From: Atriophallophorus winterbourni
Lineage: Eukaryota; Platyhelminthes; Trematoda; Plagiorchiida; Microphallidae
Reading direction: 5' to 3'
Length of the DNA: 64,000 nucleotides
Assembly (NCBI GenBank): GCA_013407085.1
Contig: JACCGJ010018177.1
Span: 1 to 64,000, forward strand
This document shows positions 23,901 to 36,073 of this stretch, in pieces. Position numbers and translations under genes: made by a program. The notes beneath the pieces were generated by a model that did not search any database, was not told the DNA's origin, and saw only the letters and a list, made by a program, of their open reading frames with translations. How positions within the stretch are numbered: the first letter of the stretch is position 1; every line of letters begins with the position of its first letter.

Positions 23901-24774
23901 ACATTCCCAATGGTGTTCCTCGATGACCATATGTTATGTAATGCATGGTTTAATTGTGGCTTCAATGTCTCAGATAGCTTATGGAGATGACAGTCACTTT
24001 TGTGAGGTGCAGACGCGTGCAAAGTTCTCAGTTCCTCCAAATTCTTATAAAGCAGTTGCCAATCAGCATGTTCAATCTTTCTGTTCACGGCACCGCGTCG
24101 AAGGATATGTTCGGTAATGGATAACTTTTTAACCGTTTCCCTATCATCGATAGATGGGTCTTGCCAACTGCAATCTTTGTACTTGTCGGCTGTCTCAACC
24201 GGACTTTCGAGAAACACGCATACACGATCTAAGCAACCGCGATCCTCATTTGTCAGTGTAAAAAGTTCGTGCCTTCCGTTCTCCTTAAGTATTGCGTTAT
24301 TCATTCGTTCGACGAGATTTTGAATGCATTTCTTCGTTACTTCTGGTAAATAAGTTTCAGCTAACAGTGACTTGAGAATACACTTCGCCTTGAATACTTC
24401 GTCAGATTCCAGCTCGCTCAGAGTGGAAAGGTCGTGTAAATTGATCCACATTTCATTAAAATTGCTTCCAATTTCTGGATGAATGCCGTTCAAATAAGGC
24501 GAATTTTGATTAACATCCCCTTGCGTGGTTACATCGTATTTTCTTTGATCGATATCCTCAACAAAACTGGGTAAATGGGCTGTTACTCTGGACTTCTCAT
24601 TAGATACTGGTGGGGAATTTAACGGTTGTTCAATGTCGGAGATATTCTTATTATTGCGGTAATGCGTACGATTTGTGTGTTGTTTCTTTGTGTTGTGCTT
24701 GACAGCTTGTTCATCCTCCGATTTGGTTGGACGCGCTTCGCAAGATCTCCGGTTTTCATCGACCTTCTTCTTTT
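14975..24774 (-). CDS. Giant single exon encoding a 3,261-codon helical protein with C-terminal coiled coils
   Basis: The minus strand is open from a clear acceptor (TTTCTTTCTTTTCAG, AG at 24,776-24,775) to TAA at 14,989-14,987. The first full codons read KKKVDENRRSCEARP, so this is an internal exon start and no initiator ATG is needed. A canonical donor, GTAAGT, follows the stop after 12 nt (GT at 14,974), suggesting an intron in the 3' UTR. Residues 1-90 are basic and low in hydrophobics, and a Ser/Asp-rich linker lies near residue 500. Most of the rest is helical and leucine-rich with loose recurrences of (L/F)(T/S)xxE/DxxxL. Coiled coil is likely at residues ~2,977-3,050 and in the last ~50 (ERRLNSLERRLF). 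I recognise no catalytic domain. It may be the giant tail of the kinesin upstream on the same strand, or a separate gene. The frame is certain; the function is unknown. Confidence 0.9.
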
Positions 24775-24924
24775 CTGAAAAGAAAGAAACACGGATTGAT
24801 GTTGCTTGAAATGCGAATTCGATTGTGATGAAATGAACTAGTTAATGTTCGAGATGCTGACTTTACTGTTTGAGATTAAAGTCTATCTGGGATGAGCAAT
24901 GTTGTGAAAGTGCGAAGCGCATTA

Positions 24925-25480
24925 TCAAAGTGTGCTAATCACGAGCTTTTCGAATGATATGCTGTACATCACTCTCCGGAACAATACCTGAGCAGGAAAC
25001 GTCGAGAAGCCTGACGACAACAATTACGAACCCATAATAATTCGGGTTTCGGGATGATTGCATTCAAACGGTTCGAGTGACAACATTATCGGAAGTATAA
25101 AAAGATGGTCAACGTCAGCTACAATCAAACGATATGCAAATCATCAAGTTTGGCAAACAAGCCTTGCTCGGCAAGTGTTTAAAGTGTACCAGTGTGTACG
25201 AAATCGATTGATAAACAAGATCGAATTGACAACCGGAACAGACGTGTTTCAGGATCAGTGTTGTCGTTGTTTGATTTGCCAAAAAAGATAGGCGTGTGTT
25301 TTGTTGGTTGTCTCGTGCGTAATAAACGCCGTTGACCTATCGATTTTCTATTGTGTGGGATTCTGGGCGAACGCGATTAGCGTTGGATTGGTTGACCTCA
25401 TGGATCAATCGAAAGGTAATCGATGTGCATGCGTGCAACGCGGGGAACGTGCTTATTGTTGGATGAATGACCCCAATGTT
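24925..25480. repeat. Dispersed repeat D, copy 1
   Basis: This region aligns by eye with 46,670-47,165. Shared strings include TAATCACGAGC, ACAACAATTACGAACC versus ACAACAATTGCGAACC, ATTATTCG / TAATTCGGGTT, TTGTGTGGGATTC versus TTGTGGGATTC, and GGTTGACCTCA versus GGATTGACCTCA. Both copies are more GC-rich than their surroundings. Open frames of 77-86 codons in the two copies do not correspond, so it is probably noncoding. Confidence 0.6.
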
Positions 25481-25499
25481 ACGACAAAAGGCCAAAGGT

Positions 25500-27800
25500 T
25501 CGCCAGATGCCATTTTCGACACGCTTCAATATTAGAGACGTGATCGAATGAAAATATGGAAAAAAATTAACACTGGCCATCAATCTATTTTGCAGTCAAT
25601 ACATACTTTGTCCCGTTTGTGAATAAGTAGTAAGGGAGATTTCTGGAATTAGCTAATGTTAAAGCAATCATCCCCGCTGTGTTTGGTCTGAATTAAATGT
25701 ATATGATGTATAAAAGGATGTAACATATAATATTCAATAATGTTTTTGATTTATGTATCTGTCCGATTAATTAAAGCTCAGTGTGACGCTTTCATATAGA
25801 GAATTAGACTGAAAGATCTCCAAGTTTCGGTCTTTAATCAAAAACTCCTAGCTTGTCAGCAACGCTCAACACGAGATTTTCACGCCGTATTTGTCATGTT
25901 GAACCATTTTTACAACTACACGGAGAAGCTTGTCATCCTAAGTTGTATGAATTAAATTGCAACACGTTAAGATCAACTCGAAGGTTGGCATGTTGGGTTT
26001 TTTCTTTATACTCAGAACTAAGACATTTTTATGCTAGAAAAAGCAAACCGTTTAACAAAAACCACACTATGCTCATGTACATAGAGTAAAAACATGTAAC
26101 CTCTCGAGAGTTAATAGGGACACATCACATAACGCATGGTATGTCATGTATTAATCGATGTCCGAGACAGAGATAAACTCTCATTTTGATCTTGTCTACA
26201 TGCCAAAATCGCCCATTTGTTTGCGTTTACAAAAATCGGTTAACACAAAACTACGCGCAAACATAGACGGTGAATAGCGTGAACGAAACCGTTCGCTAAG
26301 GACACGACAAGTTCAAGCGAACAGCGGATCAATATTCACGTGACGCAATCAGTGTTGAAAGTGTGAATTTCCCGCTTGAATCGGAATTACGCTTCACTTG
26401 AATTTACCCGTTGAGTGGATGTAGAGATAGCAATTGGTTTCACTTTGCAAACAAAGTACACTTGGCTCGATGAAGCATATTCGGCAGTAAATCAGAGATG
26501 TGGTAACATATATTGACTTTTAAAAAGCTAATTATTCCTGTTGGTACGCTGACGAAACACCAAAGTTGATAACTGTGATGTTTAGCAAATTTAGATAACG
26601 AGAAAATCGAACCGATGTACTTTAAGGGCATATCAATGGTGCTCTCTGTCAAAGTTTTAGATTATCATTTGATCATCATATGATCTAATGATTTGTCTCA
26701 ATTTCGCTTTTCATTATCCGCGAGCAGATTTCTGAACGATTTCACAATACTTAACTCCAGTGGATTTTAGCGGAGATTTGGAATCTCGTTACAATTTTAG
26801 CAGAATAAAATGATTTTACACAACATCAATATTCAAGATCCAATAGTTATAGCTGAAAAGCAATCACTGGATACTATCTATATATCTATCACTATATATA
26901 TTATTATAATATAATATGACCACGCTTGACGCAGAAGCACTCTATGGTTTTGCTTTGAACGACGTGATTCGTTGTCTAAACGACATATATAATTACTTCC
27001 ATCGTAACAATTTTGTTTACCATCCACTTACTGTTTGGTGGCCCGCAGGAGTCTTCAGAAAAGAGTATTGACGCGGTTAGCGACTTAAAAATGGGGGATG
27101 GTGTCTAAAATAAGCGATTAGTTACATGACTCGAGTTTGCTGTAGGATTCTACCTCCCATCTCCATGAATTAATATAATATCATTTGTGGTCACATTCGC
27201 TCTGGTGTGAATTCCACACAGTTACTCCAACTCGATCACCGTAACGAGAGAGGATAAATTTTCTGTAGCACTTCGGCTAAATGTGGCGCATGGTAATCAA
27301 ACCATCGCTTTGAATACTGATGATATTTTGTTTTGTACCCATCAGAATCCCATGTTATTGCTAGCATATAGATCAGCCGATTCAAAGTAAGCTGCAATCG
27401 CTTTATCCTTCTTACTTTCAAAAGTGTTTCTATTCAAGGATATCCACTAAGACACTTGTTTCAAAAGTGGAATGAGAAGTTTACACGCAGACATATATTA
27501 TCGCTCGAAATCCCAAGTTAACGTATCGAATATCGCTGCACGTTTACCGTGCGTGCTATATTTTTCTGGAATTCCCAACCTGGATATGTGACGGAGTCTC
27601 TTGGCACGACGATATTTACAGCGAAATTCGACCTACATATTCTTACGGACAACAATCATAAGTCGTACATTTGATATATTCTATTCGTTATATATAATAA
27701 TTTTTCACATTTTCACTTATACCGTAACTCCTTGAATGCTTAAATCTGTTTTCACTCTGTTTATTAACAAAGTTTAAATGTAAGCTGTAACAAACAAAAT
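25500..27800. other. Gap, AT-rich, no supported gene
   Basis: This is about 2.3 kb upstream (on the minus strand) of the giant exon. An AT-only run, TATATATTATTATAATATAATATG, lies near 26,890-26,918. A 61-codon minus frame at 27,421-27,236 has coding-like composition but no partner exon in phase. If the giant exon is a separate gene, its 5' exons should be here. Confidence 0.4.
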
Positions 27801-27895
27801 TGCTCATTTGCATGCATTTTCATCACCCACCCACCCGACGACCGGTTTCGTGCTGTTTACACTTATCAACTAAGACAATAGGATCAGGATCAGCA
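27800..27895. repeat. Repeat core copy
   Basis: GACCGGTTTCGTGCTGTTTA is followed by CACTTATCAACTAAGACAAT and preceded by CATTTGCATGCATTTTCATC. It is the same core as at 32,270 (opposite orientation), 46,240 and 46,470. Confidence 0.75.
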
Positions 27896-29355
27896 TTTGC
27901 TATCACAGACTCCAAAATCTTCAATAATGAATAGCAGTTTAACTCTCCTGGTATGAAGAAAAAACGTCCAAGCATTTCACTCGTTTCTCAGAACCAATAA
28001 AATTACTAGAGCAGATGGAATGAGACAAAACATCTACTTGTATCAGTAATTGAAAGACAGGAGATCGAAATTATTTCGATATATCATAAAAATTAAAAAA
28101 TAAATATGTCTCGCTCTCTTATTTAATTCGGTAGACTTTCATTGATTGTATTAGATAGTTTTATGACTAAACCGAAAATTCGAAAACGGCATGCGTTGTT
28201 CGACTTAATTTGTTAATTTTCCGAGAGTACCATGGCAATATATTAAACTAGAGTAAATGAAAAAACGATCAAGTAAACATGTCAACTTTTGCAATATTCC
28301 TTTTTCCAGGCATCTAAAACATGGTTTCATGCTACCGGTACCGATAATAGTGATTTCACAAATTGGTACAGTGAAACCGCGCTTTCACAGTTTACTTTTG
28401 TTCAACTTCAAACGTTGATCAAGGCTCATGAAAGCTGATAATGCTGATGCCATTTAATAATTGGAAACTGCATGAGCAAATTGGAAACATGATAAATACA
28501 AGGAATTCCTTCACTTCTATACTCATAAGGGTTTCAAAAACAAGTCTCTAAATTCCAAATTTTTGCATATCGTTTACACGGTTTCTTTGAAACTGCAGAT
28601 TCGCTAACTAGTCTGCACTAATTGTAGGTAAAAGGAATAGGACGCTATTGTCACTACCCTAAATGAGTGCACACCATCAAACCCGGAGCTTAATATTTGA
28701 GATGTGTCACCGATCAAAGAAGAAGGTTAAATTGTATAATTCACAATTACTGTGCAAACAGAATAGCAAAAGCAAAACCAGAACTATCGACAAATATTGG
28801 TCTAAAGTGTCACCGTTAATGTCAGTTTTTTTAATCTAATTGGCTTTTATCTTTCGCAAGAATTCCCAATGCTGGCTTTTCACTGGTTCAAAATTTTGGT
28901 CAGCAATTCGCTTTTACATTCGAACACAATTGGAAACTTAAATCAATTATTAGTCTAAAAATAAATTTTTGGACGAGCGTGGCTAAATATGAAGAATCAT
29001 TTGACATCACAATAGAAAAAGTGCCGATTTAGCGATAATGCTGGAGCTTTAAACGTCTACAACTTCACCTACACAACACTCAAACAAACCATTTATATAA
29101 ATCGTAATTTATAAAACATTCATTCCGAACATTTGAAAACGGAATCCCGAACGTTATATTTATTAGATAAGGATCATTTTGCACAGTCCGTTGAACTGAA
29201 TGAATAGTACATCATGTAATATCACATTCACTAATGTGTATCGATACACTAATTGGGATTTTCAGGATCGTTCGACAATCACCATTTGCCAAATAATGAT
29301 TTCGTGACGCGAAACGCGGTCAAACTGGAATCACCATAAACAACAACAACAGCCA

Positions 29356-29536
29356 ATGGGCACCAACTTGAAGCTGCTTCCAACGATGTGGTCTAATGTG
29401 TTCATTTTCATCTACGTGATGATCAGAGATACGATCGATTTTTCACAGTCAAACCTAGACACGTTCACGGAATTCGGATGGGTTAGTTCCGAGAAATTAG
29501 ACGGCGCCGTGGAGTACAGAACCTTCATGTTGTATT
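29356..29536 (+). CDS. Secreted cysteine-knot (noggin-like) protein, exon 1
   Basis: ATG at 29,356 sits in a fair start context (GCCAATGG). The 60 codons begin with a signal-peptide-like stretch, MWSNVFIFIYVMI (residues 11-23). A short spacer follows (FSQSNLDTFTEFGWVSSEKL) and the exon ends YRTFMLY plus one base at donor GTAAGA (GT at 29,537). The only later plus-strand exon with a matching phase and good acceptor is at 35,799. An Eph-receptor-like reading of the spacer was considered and dropped. The gene is on the strand opposite the kinesin and the giant exon. Confidence 0.45.
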
Positions 29537-30286
29537 GTAAGATGTACGACTAACGGGATGCTTCGTTCGAATAAGAATAAAATAATGCGAGTGAATTTTT
29601 TCTACTGAGGTAATTTATTCAACTAGTTGGACCAAGTTGGAATTCCCTTTGCAAAGAGCTGAAAACATTTTGCTTTCGATTAACCCACTCTTATTCATTG
29701 GGAATTCACGATTCGCTGTCATTACGATCGTTATACAAGTTCAAGTATCATTTTTTCGTTTATTTTTCAAGTTAGATAATTTGGTGGTCTCTAGTTGGAT
29801 AATTAAACTGAAAAAAAACTCAAAAACTGAAAATTTCGACTTGAAGCCATTATCTGACATTCCCTGTTGAAACGTAAATCGATCCAACTCGCGTCTCCCT
29901 GCCATATGAGTGATTTCCCATTATTTTGTGTTTTCTTGAACGCTTTTTAATATATCACACAAGTCATTTCTTCTTCACATGTATTTTATTCATGAGTTTT
30001 AATCATTGTAGACCACGTGTTGTCCTATCGCAGATGTGGGAAAGCAACTTTTAACGATATCGCATCAAATAACGTAAAATTTAATGCGACTTTGCAGATA
30101 TTATCAAAATTGAACAATTGAACTTTAGAAGAATCCGTTGACTGAATGTATTGCAAGTTGATTTCTCGGTCAAATTAATAAGTATAAATTTAGACAAGCT
30201 AAGTGATTTAGTTTTGTACTAGCAAGATTTAGGTTTTTGTTTCATTGCGCCCAAATTTGGACGAATGGATATTTAGTAACAACCTT

Positions 30287-30685
30287 TCAACTAATACCTA
30301 GCAGAAATGCAGGTTGCCACTGTATTTTTTCATCTTGCATATGGCTTACGTGTGCCGAGGAGAAATCGTTGGTGTTGTAAGTGATTCCACCAAATAAGAG
30401 AGCAGTTAATATGGACTCCAAGAACCTCCCTGTAATCCATTTGGGTAACATTAAAGGCAAAGCAGGTACTCCCACAGATAATGAAGACCTATATCCGGCC
30501 AAAAACGTAGTACGCTGTTCAAGCATGGTGCCCGTGGTTACAGTAGGACATGGCTTTGCTGCAACGTATATACCATCACGCTCCAAAACTGGTGACCGGA
30601 CAATAGAACTGGCCATACGAGGAGATGATTGCAACACTGAACCTATTTGACTTTTGGGGGGTGATTTGATCCTGTTGTTCAACAT
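30287..30685 (-). CDS. Unidentified 132-codon open frame (minus), also open on plus strand
   Basis: The minus strand is open for 132 codons, with a hydrophobic core (SLSVGVPALPLMLPKW, ILTALLFGGITYN), ending SHMQDEKIQWQPAFLLGIS. The plus strand is open over most of the same stretch (30,381-30,650), in the frame that continues after one TGA into the CR1 3' end. I cannot tell which strand, if either, is coding. It may be part of a repeat that carries the CR1 fragment. I do not recognise the protein. Confidence 0.25.
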   Translation of the reverse strand: MLNNRIKSPPKSQIGSVLQSSPRMASSIVRSPVLERDGIYVAAKPCPTVTTGTMLEQRTTFLAGYRSSLSVGVPALPLMLPKWITGRFLESILTALLFGGITYNTNDFSSAHVSHMQDEKIQWQPAFLLGIS

Positions 30686-30925
30686 TCTGCATAGAGTGGA
30701 TCACCCACTTGAACACGTGTTTCTTCGGCAAGAACCACGTGGTTGCAGATCTTATGGCTGCAAGTTAAACATTCCATACTCTAGAACAAATTGTCGAAGG
30801 TTTTTCTCTGCTGTCAGAGTTTGTTTTATATGGAACTCTCTGGTCCCGCATCATTTGTACATCAAGACTGAGCATGTTCAAGGCTGAAGTTAACAAATAT
30901 ATGTTGATCAAATCCAACCTCGCAC
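30650..30925 (+). mobile_element. CR1-like LINE, C-terminal end of the RT protein
   Basis: The plus strand encodes GGDLILLFNILHRVDHPL, then GCKLNIPYSRTNCRRFFSA and VRVCFIWNSLVP, finishing with a degraded FK...VNKYMLIKS. This is the conserved tail of CR1/Jockey-type RT proteins (RGDLIxxxKIL ... R.FF..RV...WN.LP). A TGA lies directly before the segment. It is 5'-truncated, as is usual for LINE insertions. Confidence 0.75.
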
Positions 30926-31759
30926 CTCAGAATACAAAATGACATCCCATAGTGACAAAACATCTTTGTTCTTTTTTACGCATTCCTCGTAATTTTAATC
31001 TATGTTTACTGTAAATTATTTGCTTTTTAGACAGTCAAAACCTTGAATAACCTCGAATCCTACAAGTTACTTGCTAATGACTTGCCTAAAAGTTGGGTTA
31101 AGCAGTTTCTGCGTTTGATTTAACATTTACTCGTGATTTCTATCTACCGTGTCAATTACAAAACGTCTTTAAAAAGTTAAACGAACCAAATTGCCCTTGT
31201 ATCGTAGGAATTTTTGAATAACTGTTGTGTGTTAAAACACCACTAATGCTGGAAGCATCAATAAACTGTTTGTTTAAATGCAGAGATTCAACACAAGACA
31301 AAGGATCTCATCAAGAAAATATGATATAAGGCATCGTATTTCTCACATCGCCTACAGTGACAGTATTTCACTCAACAAGCATGTACCGCAAGCATTGAAA
31401 CCAGGTTTCTTTGTTGAACAAACAAAATTGGTCATCAAGTTTAGTTGAATGCTTACGTTCCAACACACAATTCGCGCTATTTCTTACTCTCTTGGAAAAC
31501 ATATCGAAAGATTTTGTTAAACAAATGAAGGATAGCAGCAATACACTATCGACATTAATGAAAATGTCATTTCAATGACTTTCGAGTGACGCGGCATCAG
31601 ACTGATTACAAAATTGTTCAGAAATCAGAATCACAACAAAATATGAAGTGGGAGAAAATTGTTTTGAGGCATGGTTCACGTTTTAATATAACATAATTTA
31701 CTAAAAAAATTCACATTTAGTGTGCAAAACGCATAATTAGAGTGAGGGACCAAAGTTAC

Positions 31760-31870
31760 GTGTTGCTCACATCCCCCGAAATTACACTCCACTACCGGTT
31801 TCTGGCCGTTTGCCGTCATCAGGTGGATACAGTAAGATTAGGTTCAGTGAGCCTTGAAACAGAGAGAAGT
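31760..31870. repeat. Repeat core copy
   Basis: CCGGTTTCTGGCCGTTTGCC, GTCATCAGGTGGATACAGTA and AGATTAGGTTCAGTGAGCCT follow one another. This is the variant with GTCATCAGGTGG, in reverse orientation to the copies at 36,300, 44,390 and 45,720. Confidence 0.8.
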
Positions 31871-32261
31871 ATATTCTTTCCGGTATTTCACGATAAGTGA
31901 TCCATATAATACATTATTCATTTTTCGTTTGTTTTATGCAGGTATCGTTCAGCTCGATGGAAATAGCAATAACGTTATCCTACGTTCTAATTATACACCA
32001 TATATCTTATATCTTTGAGTGATAAATTCCGAATTACTTAGAATAGTGAAAAATATTCATAATCACATTTAGCACATTTAAAACTCTTAGGGTCATTATC
32101 AAAACGATTATGTATTCCTTAATTCATTATCAGCAACAGCATCATTATCAAAGTGGTTATCGGTTCTATGATTATTAATTATATTTACAGTATCACTGTT
32201 TTGCTAACCAGCTAGGAACTTTTTACCCTAGTCTGACGCATGTTCACATTGATATTGATCT

Positions 32262-32345
32262 TACTGTCCCTACCTGATGAGTGCAAACAGCACGAAACCG
32301 GTCGTAGGTGTGTGCGACGGAAAAGCATGCAAATGAATATTTTGT
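32262..32345. repeat. Repeat core copy
   Basis: TGTCCCTACCTGATGAGTGC, AAACAGCACGAAACCGGTCG and GTGTGTGCGACGGAAAAGCA follow one another. It is the reverse complement of the 27,800 copy. Confidence 0.75.
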
Positions 32346-32349
32346 TTAG

Positions 32350-35300
32350 GTTCATATGAAATCTAAATTTTTACCAGCATTTTAATTTTGCAACTTTAGG
32401 TTTGAATCCTTTATTTATAGCTTCATCCAATTGAATTTAAGGCATGTTAAAGAGATATTACTTACTGCATGAACAACAGTTTCCCATCCCACTGCAGAGG
32501 AACTTCAGTGTAATGAAGCTAAATTATTCCATAAAGCAGTTCTTAACTAACATTTTACCCATCAATTGCTGTTTGTATTCTAATAATCAAGCCGCTATTT
32601 CCCAACTGATTTATTCTACGATCTGATTGGTTTAGATTACACCAATAGAAAAGCTGTATCGTGTTTCACAATTACAAGCGTTGGAATGTTTTGTAAAAAC
32701 CAATTACGCGGTAAATAAGTGACAATAAAATCTTAGATTACATTTTCCGGATCGGCACTTTGGATTTCGCATTAAGCGTTGATGGACGGAATAACCGGAA
32801 CTCACAATAAATTATAACATCTCAGTCAAAATATGAAAAAATTCATTCCTGTCCGTCGCAATGTGTTTAATGGTTTCTGGCAATAAAACTGTGAGACCTT
32901 GCAGAAAAACGTACGCTTATAGCTAAAGGGTGACATCCATTTGTCATGATATAGCAAAAAATTAATCAACATTTCTGGTAATTTTTCTGAATTTTTTCTG
33001 AAGATAATTTTGAAAAACAGACAGTTTTGTCTAGTCAGATTTATTGAAAAAAACAGTGCTGATAAAACGTTTAACACGAGCAATTATTTCATTTATATTA
33101 CAAAGGGTCGACTTGCAAGATGAGAGCCCTCATCGCGAATAATATTAAATATGTGTTAGCTAAAATGAAATTATTAAATTTGAAAAGCTGCAGCAAAACC
33201 AAATACGTTCTATATTAAATGTTTAGAAAATCTGTTGTTACGCAACTCTATATCGCAGCAGGATTCCCGCTGCCTCCGTTTATTTCATGATGGAAGAAAC
33301 CTAACTTTGCAAAAACTGAAACAGTGGATGAATTGTAAACAAAGTTTGACCGTGAAACAACTAGGGAAATCGTTGCACATGTAAAATAAATTCTAACATG
33401 CACACATGCTATGCATATTTGCGACTAGTTTCGGGTAGAGATAAAAGGATTAGATTCGCCGAGCGTCGATACAGCGTAAGCTCGGGGATTCACGCATTAT
33501 GTCGTTATTGAAGACCGGTTAGAGTTAAAGCGTGGATGTATTAAATAACGGAGATATTTAGTTGAACCAGATGGTGGCTAAATAACAGCTAACAGGTGAA
33601 GTAACTGTGAATATACGCATTAATTAGTAAATGGTAGAAAACACTACAACAGAGAAAGTTTTTATTTTTCTTAAATATTTTTGGAACCATGGAGGTGCAC
33701 CAAGTATAACTTTTATTAAGATCCATCACGCAAGCACATATCGTTAAATATTTATTATCCTTCGAAAATGTCATGTTAGAATACTAACAGAATCGGGTTT
33801 CGGGGAGAAGTCGTTAAAAAGCAAAATATTTTAATCACTTTTGGGTGAGTTTGTCATAGCGAACATTGTTTAATCAATCGATTGTACGATAAAAATGTGT
33901 GTGCTGTATTTTTATCTCTCCTGAACACAGTAAACTTCGTTAATCAGCAATTGATCACAAACATGAGGTCATTTTTGTGATGATAAGCAGAATTCTAGTT
34001 CAAATCGATCGGTCAAAGAAGCAGTAGTTAGCCACCGTTTCGCTTCTGACAAAAAGTCTACGTCAGATCAATAGTCGTATTTAGAAAGGGAAGTTGATCA
34101 AATAGCGCTCCATCCAACACCAATAGTTAACAGGACAATAATAAGTCTAAGGGGCCCAATCTTATCTTCAAAGCCAGTAACAAGTGGCCTATTTCTTTAC
34201 CACAGAGCAGTCAACGCCAATAAAGGGTGTGAGTTACATGCGAAAACGTCCACGGCCAAAATGATTTTAGGTTAATTATTGTTTCAAAAGATAAAAATAT
34301 TATGCATAAGTTGAATGCTGATTAATTTTTCATTATCAACATTGTTGTGAATCAAATTATTGTGGTTTTTGTTCCGTTCACCGTAAGCGTACAAATTTTA
34401 TAATTTTGATTATCAACTTCAAAATAATTGCATACAGCTCACACCCCGTATCATTTGCACCAATGGCATTGGAAATCTAAATTGGAGTAGACTGGCGAGC
34501 TTATCGCTGAGGAAAGTTGTTTTAAGCATTCCACCTGACTTGTAAACAAATAATTAAGTGATCACAAATATACACACAAGGTGTTTCAATTTGAATGTAG
34601 CAGTAAGAATTTGAGCGAATGGTTGCACGTAAAAGAAACTAAATTGTTCTCATACAAGTTTCTATTAACGCAGGCTTTAAGATTTACCAATAGCAAATAT
34701 TACGCACATAATTTGCAACAGTGCTGAATTGAAAGTGACCGTGATGCAATACATCAATTTTACTTCAAAATTATTATCACCTTTACAAGACCGAAGATAC
34801 AAATAATTTTGACGACGATATACTCGGGCAACTTAAAACCCTCACCACGTCAAACAATTCATCTGCATCTGCTGTTAAAATTACTTAGTCGAAGCTTCAC
34901 GAACAAACAAAAATTTAGATGATAAATAGCTGGGTTCCAATTTGCACTTTCGCGCACTGGTTTTGTAACATCAGTTTCATCTTTCATGATCACATGTACC
35001 CCGGGGTTTCAAAGCTCTTATTAGGAAAAAGTCAAAAGAGCGTAGAATTAATTTCACGAGCAATCTTTGGTTTGGGCTTTTAATATCGGTGAAGAAGACC
35101 GAAGGAGCTGCTGAAACATTTGACTTACAGGACTTAAGGACATTATTCGTATCGCAGCAACATCAGCAATAAGCCTCAAATAAACGAGCACAATAATAAA
35201 GCACAATTTGTTTCTGAAAACTACTGTTCTATTTGATACCATATTGAAGGTATTGAGACAAATGAGACAAACATATCAAAGTCGATGTGCTTCCACGTAT

Positions 35301-35600
35301 GGAGGTGTTACATAATTTTTGCTGTACCAATCCAATTTATTTTGGATTAGACGTTTCATATTTACTGCATAGTAATCCTTTATTATTAATACTAAAACAA
35401 AAGAACATGACACCGATTGTTTCCATAACATTAACTGTGATATCTCATTATACGACATCAATTTATCACATGCAATTGTAGATACTAAAAAAGTTTCGAT
35501 GATGAATGACTTGAAGATAAGAAACTGACAAACATTTGATGAAAATCTTTTATGAAAGCAGTAAATTAACTCGAAAAATCATTGTGTGAACTAATTTATT
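32350..35600. other. Intronic AT-rich stretch
   Basis: If the noggin-like gene model is right, this is within its single intron (29,537-35,798). I see only short, chance-length open frames, no LINE motif and no RNA gene. A partial repeat core lies at 35,610-35,660 (GCGGTGTGTGATGGAAATGC). Confidence 0.45.
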
Positions 35601-35798
35601 TTGGTGCTCACACCGCGAAACGGTTGCGGTGTGTGATGGAAATGCGTGTAAATGGAATTTTATTTATTTATGACCTTGTTTCACAATTGCTGGTTCGCAA
35701 ATGCGTTTAACCCCGCTGTTCGATTAATGGATTTTCTCACCAATAAAAAAGTAGATAATTTATTTACTCCGGTAACAAATTACTTTCGTTTTTGTCAG

Positions 35799-36073
35799 CT
35801 TGTGGTCTAAACAAGTCAGCAATTCCCAAAAATATTTTAAGCTTTTCGAAATTTATGGTTATCACACTGACTGGCTGCACTGATCTGTGTACACCCAGAC
35901 ATTCAGGGTGTGACATTTTGTCCCGGAAAATCACAGCTCTATGGATGGAACATAGAATTCAAACCACACTCATCAATGACTGCGATGCACAATGCTATTG
36001 CCAGAAAGTTGCACGAAAATATCCACATTTTCACCAATTATTAAATAGTAACGAATTAATAACGATTAAGTGA
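35799..36073 (+). CDS. Secreted cysteine-knot (noggin-like) protein, exon 2 (terminal)
   Basis: Acceptor TTTCGTTTTTGTCAG ends at 35,798. Joined to exon 1 in phase 1, the junction codon is TCT (Ser), followed by 90 codons and TGA. The total is 151 aa. Seven cysteines are spaced as SCG, 24 residues, TGC, LC, GC, then DC-x2-QCYC. This follows the noggin C-terminal order: a first Cys, then GC, then C(S/T)P..G.C, an LTxLxW-like helix (here ITALWMEHR), and a closing C..CxC. In vertebrate noggin a further pair of cysteines lies between the GMxC-like position and the closing cluster. Both are absent here and that segment is about 12 residues shorter, consistent with loss of one whole disulfide. Noggin proteins are extracellular BMP antagonists. 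The family call is inference from spacing only. Confidence 0.45.

Noticed and set aside
15117..24323. Many plus-strand open frames of 60-119 codons within the giant exon.
   Set aside because: They are antisense shadows of a coding exon; none has a motif or splice context.
27236..27421. Minus-strand 61-codon frame ending RWFDYHAPHLAEVLQKIYP.
   Set aside because: Coding-like, but its possible donors are out of phase with the giant exon and no homology is evident; kept only as a note.
29440..29540. Similarity of LDTFTEFGWVSS...RTFMLY to the start of the Eph receptor ligand-binding domain.
   Set aside because: No downstream exon continues an Eph domain; the phase-matched second exon has a noggin-like cysteine pattern.
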